Shown here: in pieces, positions 25,875 to 34,225 of the stretch | Layout: every line of letters begins with the position of its first letter | Numbering within the stretch: the first letter of the stretch is position 1 | Assembly: GCF_000383975.1 (NCBI RefSeq) | Contig: NZ_KB913021.1 | Coordinates: 62,001 to 126,000 of the forward strand | DNA length: 64,000 nt | Direction of reading: 5' to 3' | Origin: Natronorubrum tibetense GA33 | GTDB lineage: Archaea > Halobacteriota > Halobacteria > Halobacteriales > Natrialbaceae | The notes under the pieces: model-generated | Told to the model about the DNA's origin: nothing | Databases searched by the model: none | The model's input: only the letters and a program-made list of their open reading frames with translations | Translations under genes and position numbers: made by a program

Positions 25875-27788
25875 TCACGCAAATCGAAACGTTTCGAGGT
25901 TCCGTGGCGCGTACGTTCGACAGTTGAATTTCTGATAGAGTGCTGATGACAGTTGGTCCGTCGCGGATTTATCTCCGTGGACGCACAAGATCTCTTGTGG
26001 GCGAGGATTCATCGACTGCACGAAATTTTCGAGCCCGTTTCGATCCGCGTGACCCGAAAATCCGCTCACGGATTCGATCGTGAACCGAAGGGTAAGTCGA
26101 TTCGTTTCGCCACGTCTGTCGGTGAGTTGGATCTCTCTGTTTCCGCCCTGAATGCGCCGTCCCAGCGTCCCTTCTGCCTGATAGCCGACGAAGATGAGCG
26201 CGTTCTCCGGATCGCCTCCGAGTAGTTCCAGCCAGGACATGATCGGCCCGCCAGTGACCATCCCTGACGTCGAGAGGATGATACAGGGCTCGCCACCGGC
26301 GATCGCCTCGCGCATCTCTTCACCGCCGTCCACCTGCTCGAACTGGTCCGCGAGAAACGGGTTTTCGTCTTCGTGGAGGATTCGTTGACGCAGACCGTCC
26401 CGGAGGAACTCTGGATACGCGGTGTGAATCGCCGTCGCCTCTCGAATCATCCCGTCGAGGTAGATCGGCATCGTCGGGAGTTTTTCGGTGCGCATCGCCT
26501 CTTCGAGGACCAACATGAGTTCCTGCGATCGACCCACGGCGAATGCTGGAATGACGACTTTGCCGTCGTTCTCGTACGTTCGGGTAATGAGATCGATCAG
26601 TTTCCGCTCGCTGTCCTCTTGATCCGTCTGGTAGTCGCCGCGTCGTCCGTACGTCGATTCCATGACGAGCGTTTCGACCCGCGGGAAGTCGTTAACCGCA
26701 CCGTTGAACAGTCGCGTGTCCGAGTAGTGGACGTCGCCAGAGAAAACGATGTTGTGGAGGCCGTCGCCGATGTGGAAGTGAGCGACTGCACTTCCGAGGA
26801 TGTGTCCTGCGTTGTGGAGCGTGAGCTTGATGTCGGGCGCGATATCGGTGACGTCGCCGTAGTCGAGCGTGATCGTGTGCTTGAGTTCCTCCCGAACCAT
26901 CTCGCTCTCGTAGGGCGGCGTTCGACCCTCTTTTGCCGCGACGTCGAGATAGTCTAGTTGAAGGAGCCCGATGAGGTCGCGCGTCGGCGCGGTCATGTAG
27001 ACGGGACCGTCGTACCCGTATTTGAACAGGAGGGGAAGTAACGCGCTGTGATCGAGGTGGGCGTGGGTTAACACGACTGCATCGAGATCGGCAATCGGAT
27101 TCGCTTCAGGAACTTGGAGATGCGGAACATCGCCTTCAGCACCTGGCTTATCGCCGCAATCCACGAGAATTCGCGTTTCCGGCGTAGACAGCACGAAGCT
27201 CGCACGACCGACCTCACGACAGCACCCGAGAGTCGTGACGCGTACCCAATCTGTCTCCTCGAGCGGTTCGCGGTGAATCTGCTCGCCGACTCGTTCGAGG
27301 ATCTCCCGCCGTTCTTCGCGCTCTTTGACGAGATAGTTCCGGACGTTAGCGACGGTCGAGGACTCCATCGGCGGGGTTCGGAGCACGTCTGGGGTCCACC
27401 CGACCTCTTGCGTGATTTCGCGGAGCGTACTCGCTCGCTGTCCAATCACGAGTCCCGGTTTGTCGGCCTCGATCACAACTTCACCGGTCGTCGGGTAGAA
27501 ATCGAGATCCGTAATGCCGGCCTCCTCCGGGATCAACTCGCGTATCTGTGCTTCCGCATCGGCAGGTTTCGTCTGTGTGCCGGGTGCCGGTCTAATCGCA
27601 ATTCGCTTGCGGAATTTCTGTGCGAGTTGTCGAACGATCCCGTCGCGTTTGGCGAACTTCCGAGGGGTACCCGTGTAGATGACGAGTTCCGGTCCTTCGT
27701 ATGTTACCCTGGACACGGTGAGATCATCGGGTAATTCGGCTTCGATCTCCTCTTTGAGCTCTGAAATTGAATCCTGATTTGTACTCAT
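25875..27788 (-). CDS. fttA: FttA (aCPSF1), KH-domain beta-CASP ribonuclease and transcription terminator
   Basis: 637 residues. Two N-terminal KH-like domains (about 1-140, with PGLVIGQRASTLREI as the KH loop). The metallo-beta-lactamase core has VVLTHAHLDHSALLP at about 245-259, then the beta-CASP domain (PAFAVGRSQELMLVL, LSTSGMVTGGP) and a C-terminal GFSGHADRNGLENF and CVHGDKS. This is the archaeal termination factor that cuts RNA after U-rich tracts and releases polymerase. Essential in haloarchaea by general knowledge. Monocistronic here. Confidence 0.97.
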   Translation of the reverse strand: MSTNQDSISELKEEIEAELPDDLTVSRVTYEGPELVIYTGTPRKFAKRDGIVRQLAQKFRKRIAIRPAPGTQTKPADAEAQIRELIPEEAGITDLDFYPTTGEVVIEADKPGLVIGQRASTLREITQEVGWTPDVLRTPPMESSTVANVRNYLVKEREERREILERVGEQIHREPLEETDWVRVTTLGCCREVGRASFVLSTPETRILVDCGDKPGAEGDVPHLQVPEANPIADLDAVVLTHAHLDHSALLPLLFKYGYDGPVYMTAPTRDLIGLLQLDYLDVAAKEGRTPPYESEMVREELKHTITLDYGDVTDIAPDIKLTLHNAGHILGSAVAHFHIGDGLHNIVFSGDVHYSDTRLFNGAVNDFPRVETLVMESTYGRRGDYQTDQEDSERKLIDLITRTYENDGKVVIPAFAVGRSQELMLVLEEAMRTEKLPTMPIYLDGMIREATAIHTAYPEFLRDGLRQRILHEDENPFLADQFEQVDGGEEMREAIAGGEPCIILSTSGMVTGGPIMSWLELLGGDPENALIFVGYQAEGTLGRRIQGGNREIQLTDRRGETNRLTLRFTIESVSGFSGHADRNGLENFVQSMNPRPQEILCVHGDKSATDQLSSALYQKFNCRTYAPRNLETFRFA

Positions 27789-28584
27789 GTCGTCTGATAG
27801 GTATGCTATCCCATTGCCGGGATGCTATCGGAAGTACGAATCGCATGGTGAAACGATGTCGAATACGTGTTACTCACCAGATGGCGAACGGATGAAATCG
27901 TACACTGGAAAATAGCTAGTTCGTAGTATAAAGGGGTTCCGACGCATCAGTTGGCTATCAATCACCTCCTGCATTGGACGAACCCGAACCGTTAAGCGGA
28001 TTGGTTGGCTAGAGGTTTACATAAAAAGCTGCCCGATGAGGCCTATCGGCTGAGGGCATCAGTCCGAGGTAGTGCGCTGAACGCGTACGCCTTCCTGGAG
28101 GACTCGGGCTCGCCATCCCGAGACGGACTGACTCTGCTGTTTCGCCTTCCTATTACCAGAACTAGTGTTTCGAGAAAAATGCTTTTGAGGAGTTTTAGAC
28201 CGAACGGCTCTGGTGAATCGCTATATGGTGTTTGGTTCACGTGCTGTTATGTCCCCTGTGAGACGGTCCGGCCGTTCCATTATCACAGATCGCTCGAGTT
28301 TACGAACACGATTATTCCATTGTGACAGATCAGGTCGTGTATGTTCATGATCAAGGTTGCCGCAGTCTAGGACTCACCAGAGCCGGCTGAACACACAACG
28401 GCAACAGTACAATTTGCGTTGCGAATCACGTACTCCGCGCGATGGCTGAAGAATGCTCGCCGTGACACCAGTCGAAGGATGGCTCCCATAATGATGATGT
28501 CGTCGTCGAATGGAACAGCTCGTAGAGATCAAAGAGAGCGACGAAGACGAGTAGGCCACAGCATTACTCCCCTCGTTTTTGGTG
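27789..28584. other. Long gene-free region before adk
   Basis: About 800 nt without a convincing gene. Seen: CTCGGG/CCCGAG hairpin near 28105-28124, a tract with C-box/D-box-like GATGAGG and CTGA words (28035-28060), and two copies of an ACAGATC-ended 14-mer near 28278 and 28317. A short in-frame piece MEQLVEIKESDEDE with a stop at about 28552 looks like a protein C-terminus without its body. A noncoding RNA is possible but not shown. Confidence 0.4.
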
Positions 28585-29220
28585 CTATGGAACCTCTGAC
28601 TGCACTGCCGTTTTGACGTCCTCCCAAACTGCCTCAATAGACTGTTCTCCATCGATTTCGATCAGTTCTCCAATGCCCCGATAGAACTCAATGAGTGGCT
28701 GTGTGTTTTCCTCATAGACGCGAAGCCGCTCGCGGGCGGTCTCTTCTTGATCATCTTCTCGGTGGTAGAGGTCGCCACCACATTCATTGCACGTCCCCGC
28801 CTCGGCAGGCGGGTTAAACTTGACGTGATAATTTGCACCGCAATTAGAACAGACCCGCCGCCCAGTGAGACGTTCGATGAGCACCTCCTTGTCGACCGCT
28901 AGGTAGAGAACGCCATCGAGGTCGGTAATCGAATCGAGATACTCGGCTTGGTCTTGATTTCGGGGATAGCCATCGAGTACAAACCCATCAGCAGCCTCCA
29001 GCTCTGCTTCGACGATTTCATTGACGACAGGGTCCGGAACGAGTTCTCCTTCGTCCATGTAGCTCGCGGGTGTCCCGTACTCGGTCTCCATGTGCTTGTT
29101 CGCGCGAAGCGCGTCGCCAGTCGTGACGTGGGCGAGATCGAATTCATCAACCAGTCGCTCGCACTGTGTCCCTTTCCCCGCGCCGGGGGCTCCGAGAATG
29201 ATGAGTCGTGAGTCAGCCAT
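28585..29220 (-). CDS. adk: Adenylate kinase
   Basis: 211 residues, bacterial-type long form. P-loop [18 protein letters not shown] at about 9-26, NMP-binding [24 protein letters not shown], and a zinc-binding LID with [10 protein letters not shown] and [10 protein letters not shown]. It equilibrates ATP, AMP and ADP. It is complete and has no operon partner in this window. Confidence 0.97.
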   Translation of the reverse strand: MADSRLIILGAPGAGKGTQCERLVDEFDLAHVTTGDALRANKHMETEYGTPASYMDEGELVPDPVVNEIVEAELEAADGFVLDGYPRNQDQAEYLDSITDLDGVLYLAVDKEVLIERLTGRRVCSNCGANYHVKFNPPAEAGTCNECGGDLYHREDDQEETARERLRVYEENTQPLIEFYRGIGELIEIDGEQSIEAVWEDVKTAVQSEVP

Positions 29221-29266
29221 ACACGTAGTCGTCGCCGGGAACCCCTAAAACACTCCTGAAACGAGT

Positions 29267-29497
29267 TTATACCCAACGCGCTACAGTGCGAGTCCTATCT
29301 GTTCTCTCGGCCATCGAAATCCTGTTGCTAGAGTTCGAGTTCGGTCGCGCTATCACGTCGAATTGGATAACTTCGGGTTCGCCTGCGAGAAAGTCTTGAA
29401 GCGCCGCCTCGAACTCTTGAGAGTGCGTTGTTTGTGTATGTGCCTCGAAAGCCTCGGTGTTCACGTATTGTTCGAAGAATCGGATGACGTTCGGCTC
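29267..29497 (-). pseudogene. Remnant of an antibiotic-biosynthesis-monooxygenase (ABM) domain protein
   Basis: From about 29494 the minus frame reads PNVIRFFEQYVNTEAFEAHT, then EFEAALQDFLAGEPEVIQFD, the second half of an ABM/quinol-monooxygenase domain. A TAG just upstream and the lack of an N-terminal half show it is truncated. A GTG at 29464 could start a 65-residue peptide, but it is probably dead. Confidence 0.6.
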
Positions 29498-29583
29498 CTA
29501 TCTGCTCTGGCCAACTGAGCTATTACGACACATTACGGGACGAGAGCAAAGAATCGCTTATTCAGTAGCGGCTTTCAGATCGA

Positions 29584-30126
29584 TCAGCTATCGACTCGAA
29601 CCGCTGTATCCTTCCCAATGTCTCGAGTATCATCGAGTTCTGCGAATGCGGTATGGAGGCGGTGATAGGTCTCCTCGACGGCTTGGACGATGACTTTGGT
29701 ATCCCCAATGACCGGCATAAAGTTCGTGTCACCTTCCCAACGAGGAACAATATGGGTGTGCAGGTGGTGTTCTATCGATCCACCGCTTCCACTCCCGAGG
29801 TTGAGCCCCGTATTGAATCCATCAGGATCGAATGCTGTTGTCATCGCTTCGAACGTCCGTGTCTTGAGTTGCGCATGGCCGAGCAGTACCTCGTCAGAAA
29901 GGTCCTCATACGCACCCGTATGTACGCGAGGGATCACCATGACATGTCCTGGATTATAGGGATAGTTGTTGAGCATGACGAACGCGTATTCGTTTTGAGC
30001 AACAATTAGATGCTCTCGATCTTCACCCCGTTCGGGGAATTCACAGAAGATACATTTCTCGACATCGGGATTCTTGTCCTCCCGCTCAATCCACTCGATA
30101 CGCCACGGAGCAAAGATCTTGTCCAT
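29584..30126 (-). CDS. HIT-family hydrolase/phosphorylase
   Basis: 180 residues. CIFCEFPERG near residue 25 is a zinc half-site. VMLNNYPYNPGHVMVIPRVH lies in the core and the histidine triad reads EHHLHTHIVPRWEGDTNFMP at about 118-137. Such proteins act on dinucleoside polyphosphates or nucleotidyl adducts; this subtype resembles Ap4A phosphorylase-like actinobacterial/archaeal members. Monocistronic. Confidence 0.92.
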   Translation of the reverse strand: MDKIFAPWRIEWIEREDKNPDVEKCIFCEFPERGEDREHLIVAQNEYAFVMLNNYPYNPGHVMVIPRVHTGAYEDLSDEVLLGHAQLKTRTFEAMTTAFDPDGFNTGLNLGSGSGGSIEHHLHTHIVPRWEGDTNFMPVIGDTKVIVQAVEETYHRLHTAFAELDDTRDIGKDTAVRVDS

Positions 30127-30423
30127 ACCGTGGCTTCTCTGATCAACGATTTACCTCCTGTGAAAGACACGCAGTACCCTCATCGTGATCGGGCCCGCAC
30201 TGCCGACAGGAGAACTCGATTTCGTCTTTCGTCGCGACCGCTACTTGACGGATTTTATGATATTGTCGCAAGATTGGAAGTTGGTAGGCACACATCATCC
30301 TTCTCTGTACAGCCCTAAGATTCTATTGCGGTCCTTTCGAAAAAATCGCTCAGATGCTCTTCGACGGACGGTACTTCATCATCGATTAAGCACACGAATA
30401 GCGATACGCGAGCGACGTTCCCA

Positions 30424-30816
30424 TTACTCACACAACGCGTCAGTAACGATTTGTTCGTGATCGAAGCCCAGCTCGGGAAGGTTCCTAGGGTCGAACGTCT
30501 CCACTTGATAGGCTTCCTCTCGGGGTATCGGTGTTTGGTCACTAAGAGGAGTACATCGATAGGCCGCGCTCACATTTCCGCGTTCGTCTCGGTCAGGGTC
30601 ATCGTAGAGGCCAACGAACTCCTCGATTGTGACGTCAAGACCAACCTCCTCCTTGGTTTCACGGACGCACGCTCCTCGTGCGGTTTCATCCCGCTCCACG
30701 AGGCCACCGGGAAGCACCCATGATCCCTCGAACGGTGGGTGGGCTCGTTCGAGTAGTAAGACCTCTCCGTTGAATTCGATGACAGCATCGGTAGTCAGTG
30801 CACGAACCTCGGCCAT
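30424..30816 (-). CDS. NUDIX hydrolase
   Basis: 130 residues with an intact Nudix box: G-x5-E-x7-R-E-x2-E-E-x-G from LPGGLVERDETARGACVRE and TKEEVGL at about 35-62. N-terminal RALTTDAVIEFNGEVLLLER is the first strand pair, and the C-terminus carries VETFDPRNLPELGFDHEQIV. It hydrolyses a nucleoside diphosphate-X; ADP-ribose is a plausible substrate given the other ADP-ribose genes, but substrate is not readable. Confidence 0.92.
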   Translation of the reverse strand: MAEVRALTTDAVIEFNGEVLLLERAHPPFEGSWVLPGGLVERDETARGACVRETKEEVGLDVTIEEFVGLYDDPDRDERGNVSAAYRCTPLSDQTPIPREEAYQVETFDPRNLPELGFDHEQIVTDALCE

Positions 30817-30881
30817 ATGAGACAGTCAGATAACCGACCACAAAGAAGTACAGGACTAGGCTTTTGAAGCACCTCAATCCC

Positions 30882-31022
30882 ATGATCGAATCAAATCAAG
30901 TAGTTCTGAAGCAACCGGGGCTCGGCATCACGTTCAATCCGAATGCGGCTCGCGAGCACCGCGGTGAACCGAAAAACAGCCATAACCTCTTCGACGAAGA
31001 AGGCACACTCAAACGCCCATAA
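30882..31022 (+). pseudogene. C-terminal scrap of a mandelate racemase-family gene
   Basis: Reads 46 codons to a TAA: LKQPGLGITFNPNAAREHRG then PKNSHNLFDEEGTLKRP. This matches the end of the intact gene at 10255-11406 (VPDKPGLGVEFDAEAARKY, PKDSHSLFDKDGALKRP). No upstream part exists, and a promoterless start at 30882 is unlikely to be used. It is 69 nt before gfcR and 0.7 kb before an RNase J remnant. Confidence 0.85.
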
Positions 31023-31090
31023 CACGCGTCCACATCTTAGGACCGGTCAGGACGACACACGTAAAAAGTACCAGTCCAAGTTCGAAAGAG

Positions 31091-31726
31091 ATGAAGAATG
31101 TTGATGATCTCATTTCGGATGCTGCTTCATTAGCCAACCGAGGGGTGTCAAAGGGTGAAATCGCAGACGAGCTGAACGTCTCTCGTGAAACTGCCAGCTG
31201 GCTGGTCGCACGAAGTGGATTGACGAGCCAGGATACCCAGCCGGAGGACAGAAGGAAATCTCACGATATTCATGTGGACTGGAATGCCATTGGACGCGAT
31301 AGCACACGGTTAACACATATTGGAAATGCGATGGCTAATATGCTCTCAGACTACAGTGAAGAACCATCACTTACGGTCGGTATTGAGAAGGCTGGGACGC
31401 CGCTTGCGACCGCCGTAGCCCAAAAACTCGACACGGATCTTGCTACGTACACGCCTCGTAAACACCAGTGGGAAGAGGGTGATATTGAAGATCTCGGAGG
31501 TAATTTCTCACGGAATTTCGCCGGTGCCCATGGATACAATTGCTATATAGTTGATGACACGATTACTAGTGGGACGACGTTACGTGAAACTATTGAAGCG
31601 ATAAACGACATGGGGGGAAATCCAGTTGCTGCAGCTGTACTGATCGATAAACAGGGTGTAGAGAGTATCGAGGGTGTTCCGGTACATTCTCTTATTGATA
31701 TTGTACCTGTTCATGGAGGATCATGA
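31091..31726 (+). CDS. gfcR: GfcR-type regulator (HTH plus phosphoribosyltransferase fold)
   Basis: 211 residues. The N-terminal HTH is at about 1-50 (LANRGVSKGEIADELNVSRE). A PRTase-fold body follows with the PRPP-binding CYIVDDTITSGTTLRETIEA at about 150-169. In Haloferax the protein once called PyrE2-like is GfcR, an activator of gluconeogenic and glycolytic genes that senses a metabolite in the PRTase pocket. Full length and intact although it stands between two dead gene pieces. Confidence 0.9.
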   Translation: MKNVDDLISDAASLANRGVSKGEIADELNVSRETASWLVARSGLTSQDTQPEDRRKSHDIHVDWNAIGRDSTRLTHIGNAMANMLSDYSEEPSLTVGIEKAGTPLATAVAQKLDTDLATYTPRKHQWEEGDIEDLGGNFSRNFAGAHGYNCYIVDDTITSGTTLRETIEAINDMGGNPVAAAVLIDKQGVESIEGVPVHSLIDIVPVHGGS

Positions 31727-31734
31727 GTTTCATG

Positions 31735-32058
31735 TTGGAAAAAATATTATCCAGATCGACGACAGTGATAAGGTCATCTTCCCGGCTCGCGTGATGCCGA
31801 TAAACAAGGCTAGCGCTACCAATCTGAGAAATCACTCGGGATCAAAGTGTGTGCATCTACGACGACATCCACGTATCCAGCCATCTCTCGCAAGAAGGCT
31901 ACTTGCGATATCCAATGCACTTCAATCACAGTACGTAATCTCGCCTCACTAGAATTCACGGGCTTCTCCGGCTATATCGATCTCGTAGCAAAGCAGGCTA
32001 CAAGCTGGGCCGTGATCTCCACGCGACCTCGAACGGGAATATCCTTCAGCTGGTATAA
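31735..32058 (+). pseudogene. Frameshifted C-terminal fragment of an RNase J gene
   Basis: Three frames in order match the intact RNase J: DDSDKVIFPARVMP (vs [14 protein letters not shown]), YDDIHVSSHLSQEGY (vs [15 protein letters not shown]), then FTGFSGYIDL and [20 protein letters not shown] to the stop. At least two frameshifts. Together with the scrap at 30882 it preserves the order enolase-superfamily then RNase J seen at 10-13 kb. Confidence 0.85.
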
Positions 32059-32117
32059 CCCGAGAGCTGAATTCCGAAATAACAACTGGTATCCCGAGTC
32101 TGTGGTATCAGATGAAT

Positions 32118-32495
32118 ATGGAGGACGAACGTTTAGACGTTGAACTCGATTTCGGCGAAAATGAATTGATCCCCGCGATTGCACAGGATGTCGAAACGGG
32201 TGACGTCTTGATGCTCGCGTACGTTTCCCCGGAAGCGCTCGCTGCAACCCAGAACACGGGACTCGCTCACTATTACTCTCGAAGTCGTGACGAACTCTGG
32301 CAGAAGGGCGGCTCCAGCGGGCACGTCCAACAGGTCAAAGAGATACGTGTCGACTGTGATGGTGATGCGCTGCTCTACCGAATCGATCAGGAAGGCGGGG
32401 CGTGTCACACGGGCTATCGGTCCTGTTTCTATCGGACGATCGAAGGTGAAACCGTCGGGGAGAAAGTCTTCGATCCGGACAAAGTCTACGAGTAG
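32118..32495 (+). CDS. hisI: Phosphoribosyl-AMP cyclohydrolase
   Basis: 125 residues from ATG 32118 (an in-frame ATG six bases earlier is possible). Motifs: [32 protein letters not shown], metal-binding [15 protein letters not shown] and the catalytic zinc site [13 protein letters not shown]. It opens the purine ring of PR-AMP in the third step of histidine synthesis, following HisE. Ends 20 nt from a tRNA gene on the other strand. Confidence 0.96.
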   Translation: MEDERLDVELDFGENELIPAIAQDVETGDVLMLAYVSPEALAATQNTGLAHYYSRSRDELWQKGGSSGHVQQVKEIRVDCDGDALLYRIDQEGGACHTGYRSCFYRTIEGETVGEKVFDPDKVYE

Positions 32496-32515
32496 CGGGT
32501 GTAGTATCAGAACAA

Positions 32516-32590
32516 TAGCGGGAGGTGGACTTGAACCACCGATCTCCAGGTCATGAGCCTAGCGGAATCTCCGAGCTATCCTATCCCGCT
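32516..32590 (-). tRNA. tRNA-Met (CAT), initiator-like
   Basis: Read on the minus strand: acceptor AGCGGGA/TCCCGCT closes the cloverleaf, with the discriminator A at 32516. The anticodon loop is CTCATGA with CAT. The T-arm is GGTGG-TTCAAGT-CCACC. The A1-T72 pair and the GGATAGC D-arm resemble haloarchaeal initiator tRNA-Met, but the anticodon stem is CTAGG/CCTGG, not ending in three G-C pairs as initiators do. CCA is not encoded. Integration sites often use tRNA genes; the accessory region starts just to its right. Confidence 0.88.
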
Positions 32591-32644
32591 ACAAAGAACT
32601 CTGTGAGAGCCGCAGATAAGCGTTGAGAGGTCGTCTCTGTGTGT

Positions 32645-32705
32645 GAACTAGTCACTCGATTTGCCGGCCGACTGAGTACCTTCCCAAGTGTCGAGTGACT
32701 AGTTC
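32645..32705. repeat. 15-bp inverted repeat across the left edge of the first IS630 element
   Basis: GAACTAGTCACTCGA (32645-32659) and TCGAGTGACTAGTTC (32691-32705) are perfect arms. The right arm lies in the terminal repeat of the IS; the left arm is outside it, next to the tRNA. The left arm may be the relic of an earlier insertion end. Confidence 0.6.
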
Positions 32706-33884
32706 TCAGCTTCCTCGATAGTCGGATAGAGTCGGTGTAGTTTCGTTCGAGCGTCCTCGTTCGTGAATTGCCAGCTGATCGTGACATCCAATTCATTGCG
32801 CTGGGTTTCCCACGCAGCGACCTCCGACCGGAGGGTCGCTGCGTCAGGAATTCGGCGGTTGAGACACTGGGTCTGGAGCGTGCTCCAGACAAGCTCGGCC
32901 ATATTCAGCCAACTTCCATGCGTGGGCGTGTAGTAGAACTCGAACCGATCGAGATACTCGCGTGCTTTCTCGGGTGGGAAGAATCGGTAGAATGCAGCCG
33001 GATTGTGCGTGCTAAGGTTGTCTAAGACTACCCGGATGCGGTCGGCATCCGGGTAGTCGTCTGCAATCGCTTGCATGCAGTCGATCCATTCACACGTTCG
33101 CCGCCGTTCGGTCACATGAAGGCGGCACCAGCCGGTCAACGGTTCAGTCGCCACGTGGAGCATTCGTTTCCCGTTGCGTTCGTAGTGGTGATCTGTTCGA
33201 GCGACCGCTCCCGGTGCCGCCGGGAGCGGATCGCGGACGTGCTTTCGAAGTTCCTTGCTGGACTCGTCGAAACAGATGACTGGACGAGTCTCGTCGTACG
33301 GTTCCTGATACAGCGAAAGGAGCGTTTCCATGCGGTAGACGAACTCTGCGTTTTCTTTGGGTGGAATAAGCCAGTATTCAGAGCGGTGTGGCTTCAGGTC
33401 GTTTTTTTAGCCGCTGTCTGACGGTTTCTTCGGAGATAGAGTCGAACTCGATCTCCTCAAGAGTGACAAGGCGATCGGCAAGGAGTGCGTAGGTCCAGCG
33501 AGATCGTCCTTCTGGTGGCTCTGAACACGCAAGAGCGACGAGGTGAGCTTCACCGCGGCCATCTAGTTTTGGCGTGTAGTCTCGGTCGGGTTTGCGGCGA
33601 TGAATCGCCGCAATCCCTCGGTCAGTGTAGGATTTACGTGTTTTATAGGGAGTGCCGATTGAGCAGTCGAGGTGCTCACAGATGGTGGCATCTGTGAGCC
33701 CCTCGTCAGCCTTCAGAAGAATCTTTGCTCGGGTGATGTCCTCAGGTCTGCGTTCTCCTGTCGAGACAAACGTCTCAAGCTCTTGGCGTTCTTCGTCGGC
33801 AAGATCGACAACGTGTTGCTTTCGGCTCATTCCAGTAGAAACGGGCTCAGAAGAGATAAACTAGCATGTCCACGTTTGGGACAG
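32679..33884 (-). mobile_element. IS630-family insertion sequence, copy 1
   Basis: 1206 bp flanked by TA at 32677-32678 and 33885-33886, as IS630 targets TA. Imperfect terminal repeats: CCTTCCCAAGTGTCGAGTGA inward on the left and CTGTCCCAAACGTGGACATG inward on the right. It contains a two-frame transposase. It interrupts the sequence between the tRNA-Met and a truncated accessory gene. Confidence 0.8.
32699..33830 (-). CDS. IS630 transposase made by frameshift (orfA 33378-33830, orfB 32699-33331)
   Basis: OrfA (150 residues) has the HTH part (LTDATICEHLDCSIGT). OrfB (210 residues) carries the DDE core: VICFDESSKEL, RIRVVLDNLSTHN and the E in GSWLNMAELVWSTLQTQ. The frames meet at seven T on the plus strand (33402-33408), i.e. 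CTAAAAAAACG in the mRNA. A one-base slip there joins RQRLKK to NDLKPHRSEYWLIPP and gives one full transposase. All catalytic residues present, so probably active. Confidence 0.9.
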
Positions 33885-34035
33885 TACTGAGTCCATCGGC
33901 AGATGATCCCTCGGATGTAGTTGTGGATTCTACCTTCGAGTGAGCTCCACAGTTTTCATACCAGGATGAAAATTCCATACTTGTCGATCTCAACATTCTG
34001 TTGGGTACTGTAGACGGTGAACAAACGATATCCAT

Positions 34036-34119
34036 TCAGCGTAGTCCTACAACCGACTGACCGACTTTGCGGACGTCCTCGCTCCGCTCGAGGGGCGTTA
34101 TGAGATAGCGGTCAGTCAT
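34036..34119 (-). pseudogene. Truncated start of an accessory gene
   Basis: An ATG at 34119 opens MTDRYLITPLERSEDVRKVG, then SVVGLR and a stop. It has both the leader hairpin (34140-34171) and the inverted repeat (34172-34213) in front, exactly like the intact genes to the right. So this is the 5' end of a gene whose body was lost next to the IS630 insertion. 33887-34035 holds nothing recognisable. Confidence 0.55.
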
Positions 34120-34139
34120 GGTTCGACGGAGGTCGAAAT

Positions 34140-34171
34140 GCGCCTCCGCCCCCTCGCGGGCGCTGAAAAAC
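34140..34171 (-). promoter_or_regulatory. Leader hairpin L1
   Basis: Minus strand: GTTTTTCA, stem GCGCC/GGCGC, loop with GAGGGGGCGG, then 20 nt to the ATG at 34119. Confidence 0.6.
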
Positions 34172-34213
34172 TTAACCAACGATCAGCGGACCCACGTATC
34201 GAATGTTGGTTAA
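34172..34213 (-). promoter_or_regulatory. Inverted repeat TTAACCAAC-N24-GTTGGTTAA, copy 2
   Basis: Perfect 9-bp arms directly upstream (minus sense) of leader hairpin L1. Confidence 0.65.
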
Positions 34214-34225
34214 ACAAGCGAGAAT

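Noticed and set aside
28005-28325. A 106-codon frame before adk
   Set aside because: No start context, odd composition, and hairpin words inside; treated as noncoding.
27789-28584. 7S/SRP RNA or RNase P RNA
   Set aside because: None of the universally conserved core sequences I know for these RNAs was found in either strand.
32516-33884. IS630 as part of an integrase-tRNA attachment system
   Set aside because: IS630 inserts at TA and is not tRNA-specific; no integrase gene is present, so attachment at this tRNA is only a possibility.
33847-34035. Small minus-strand frame right of the first IS630
   Set aside because: Spans the IS end and debris; no family features.
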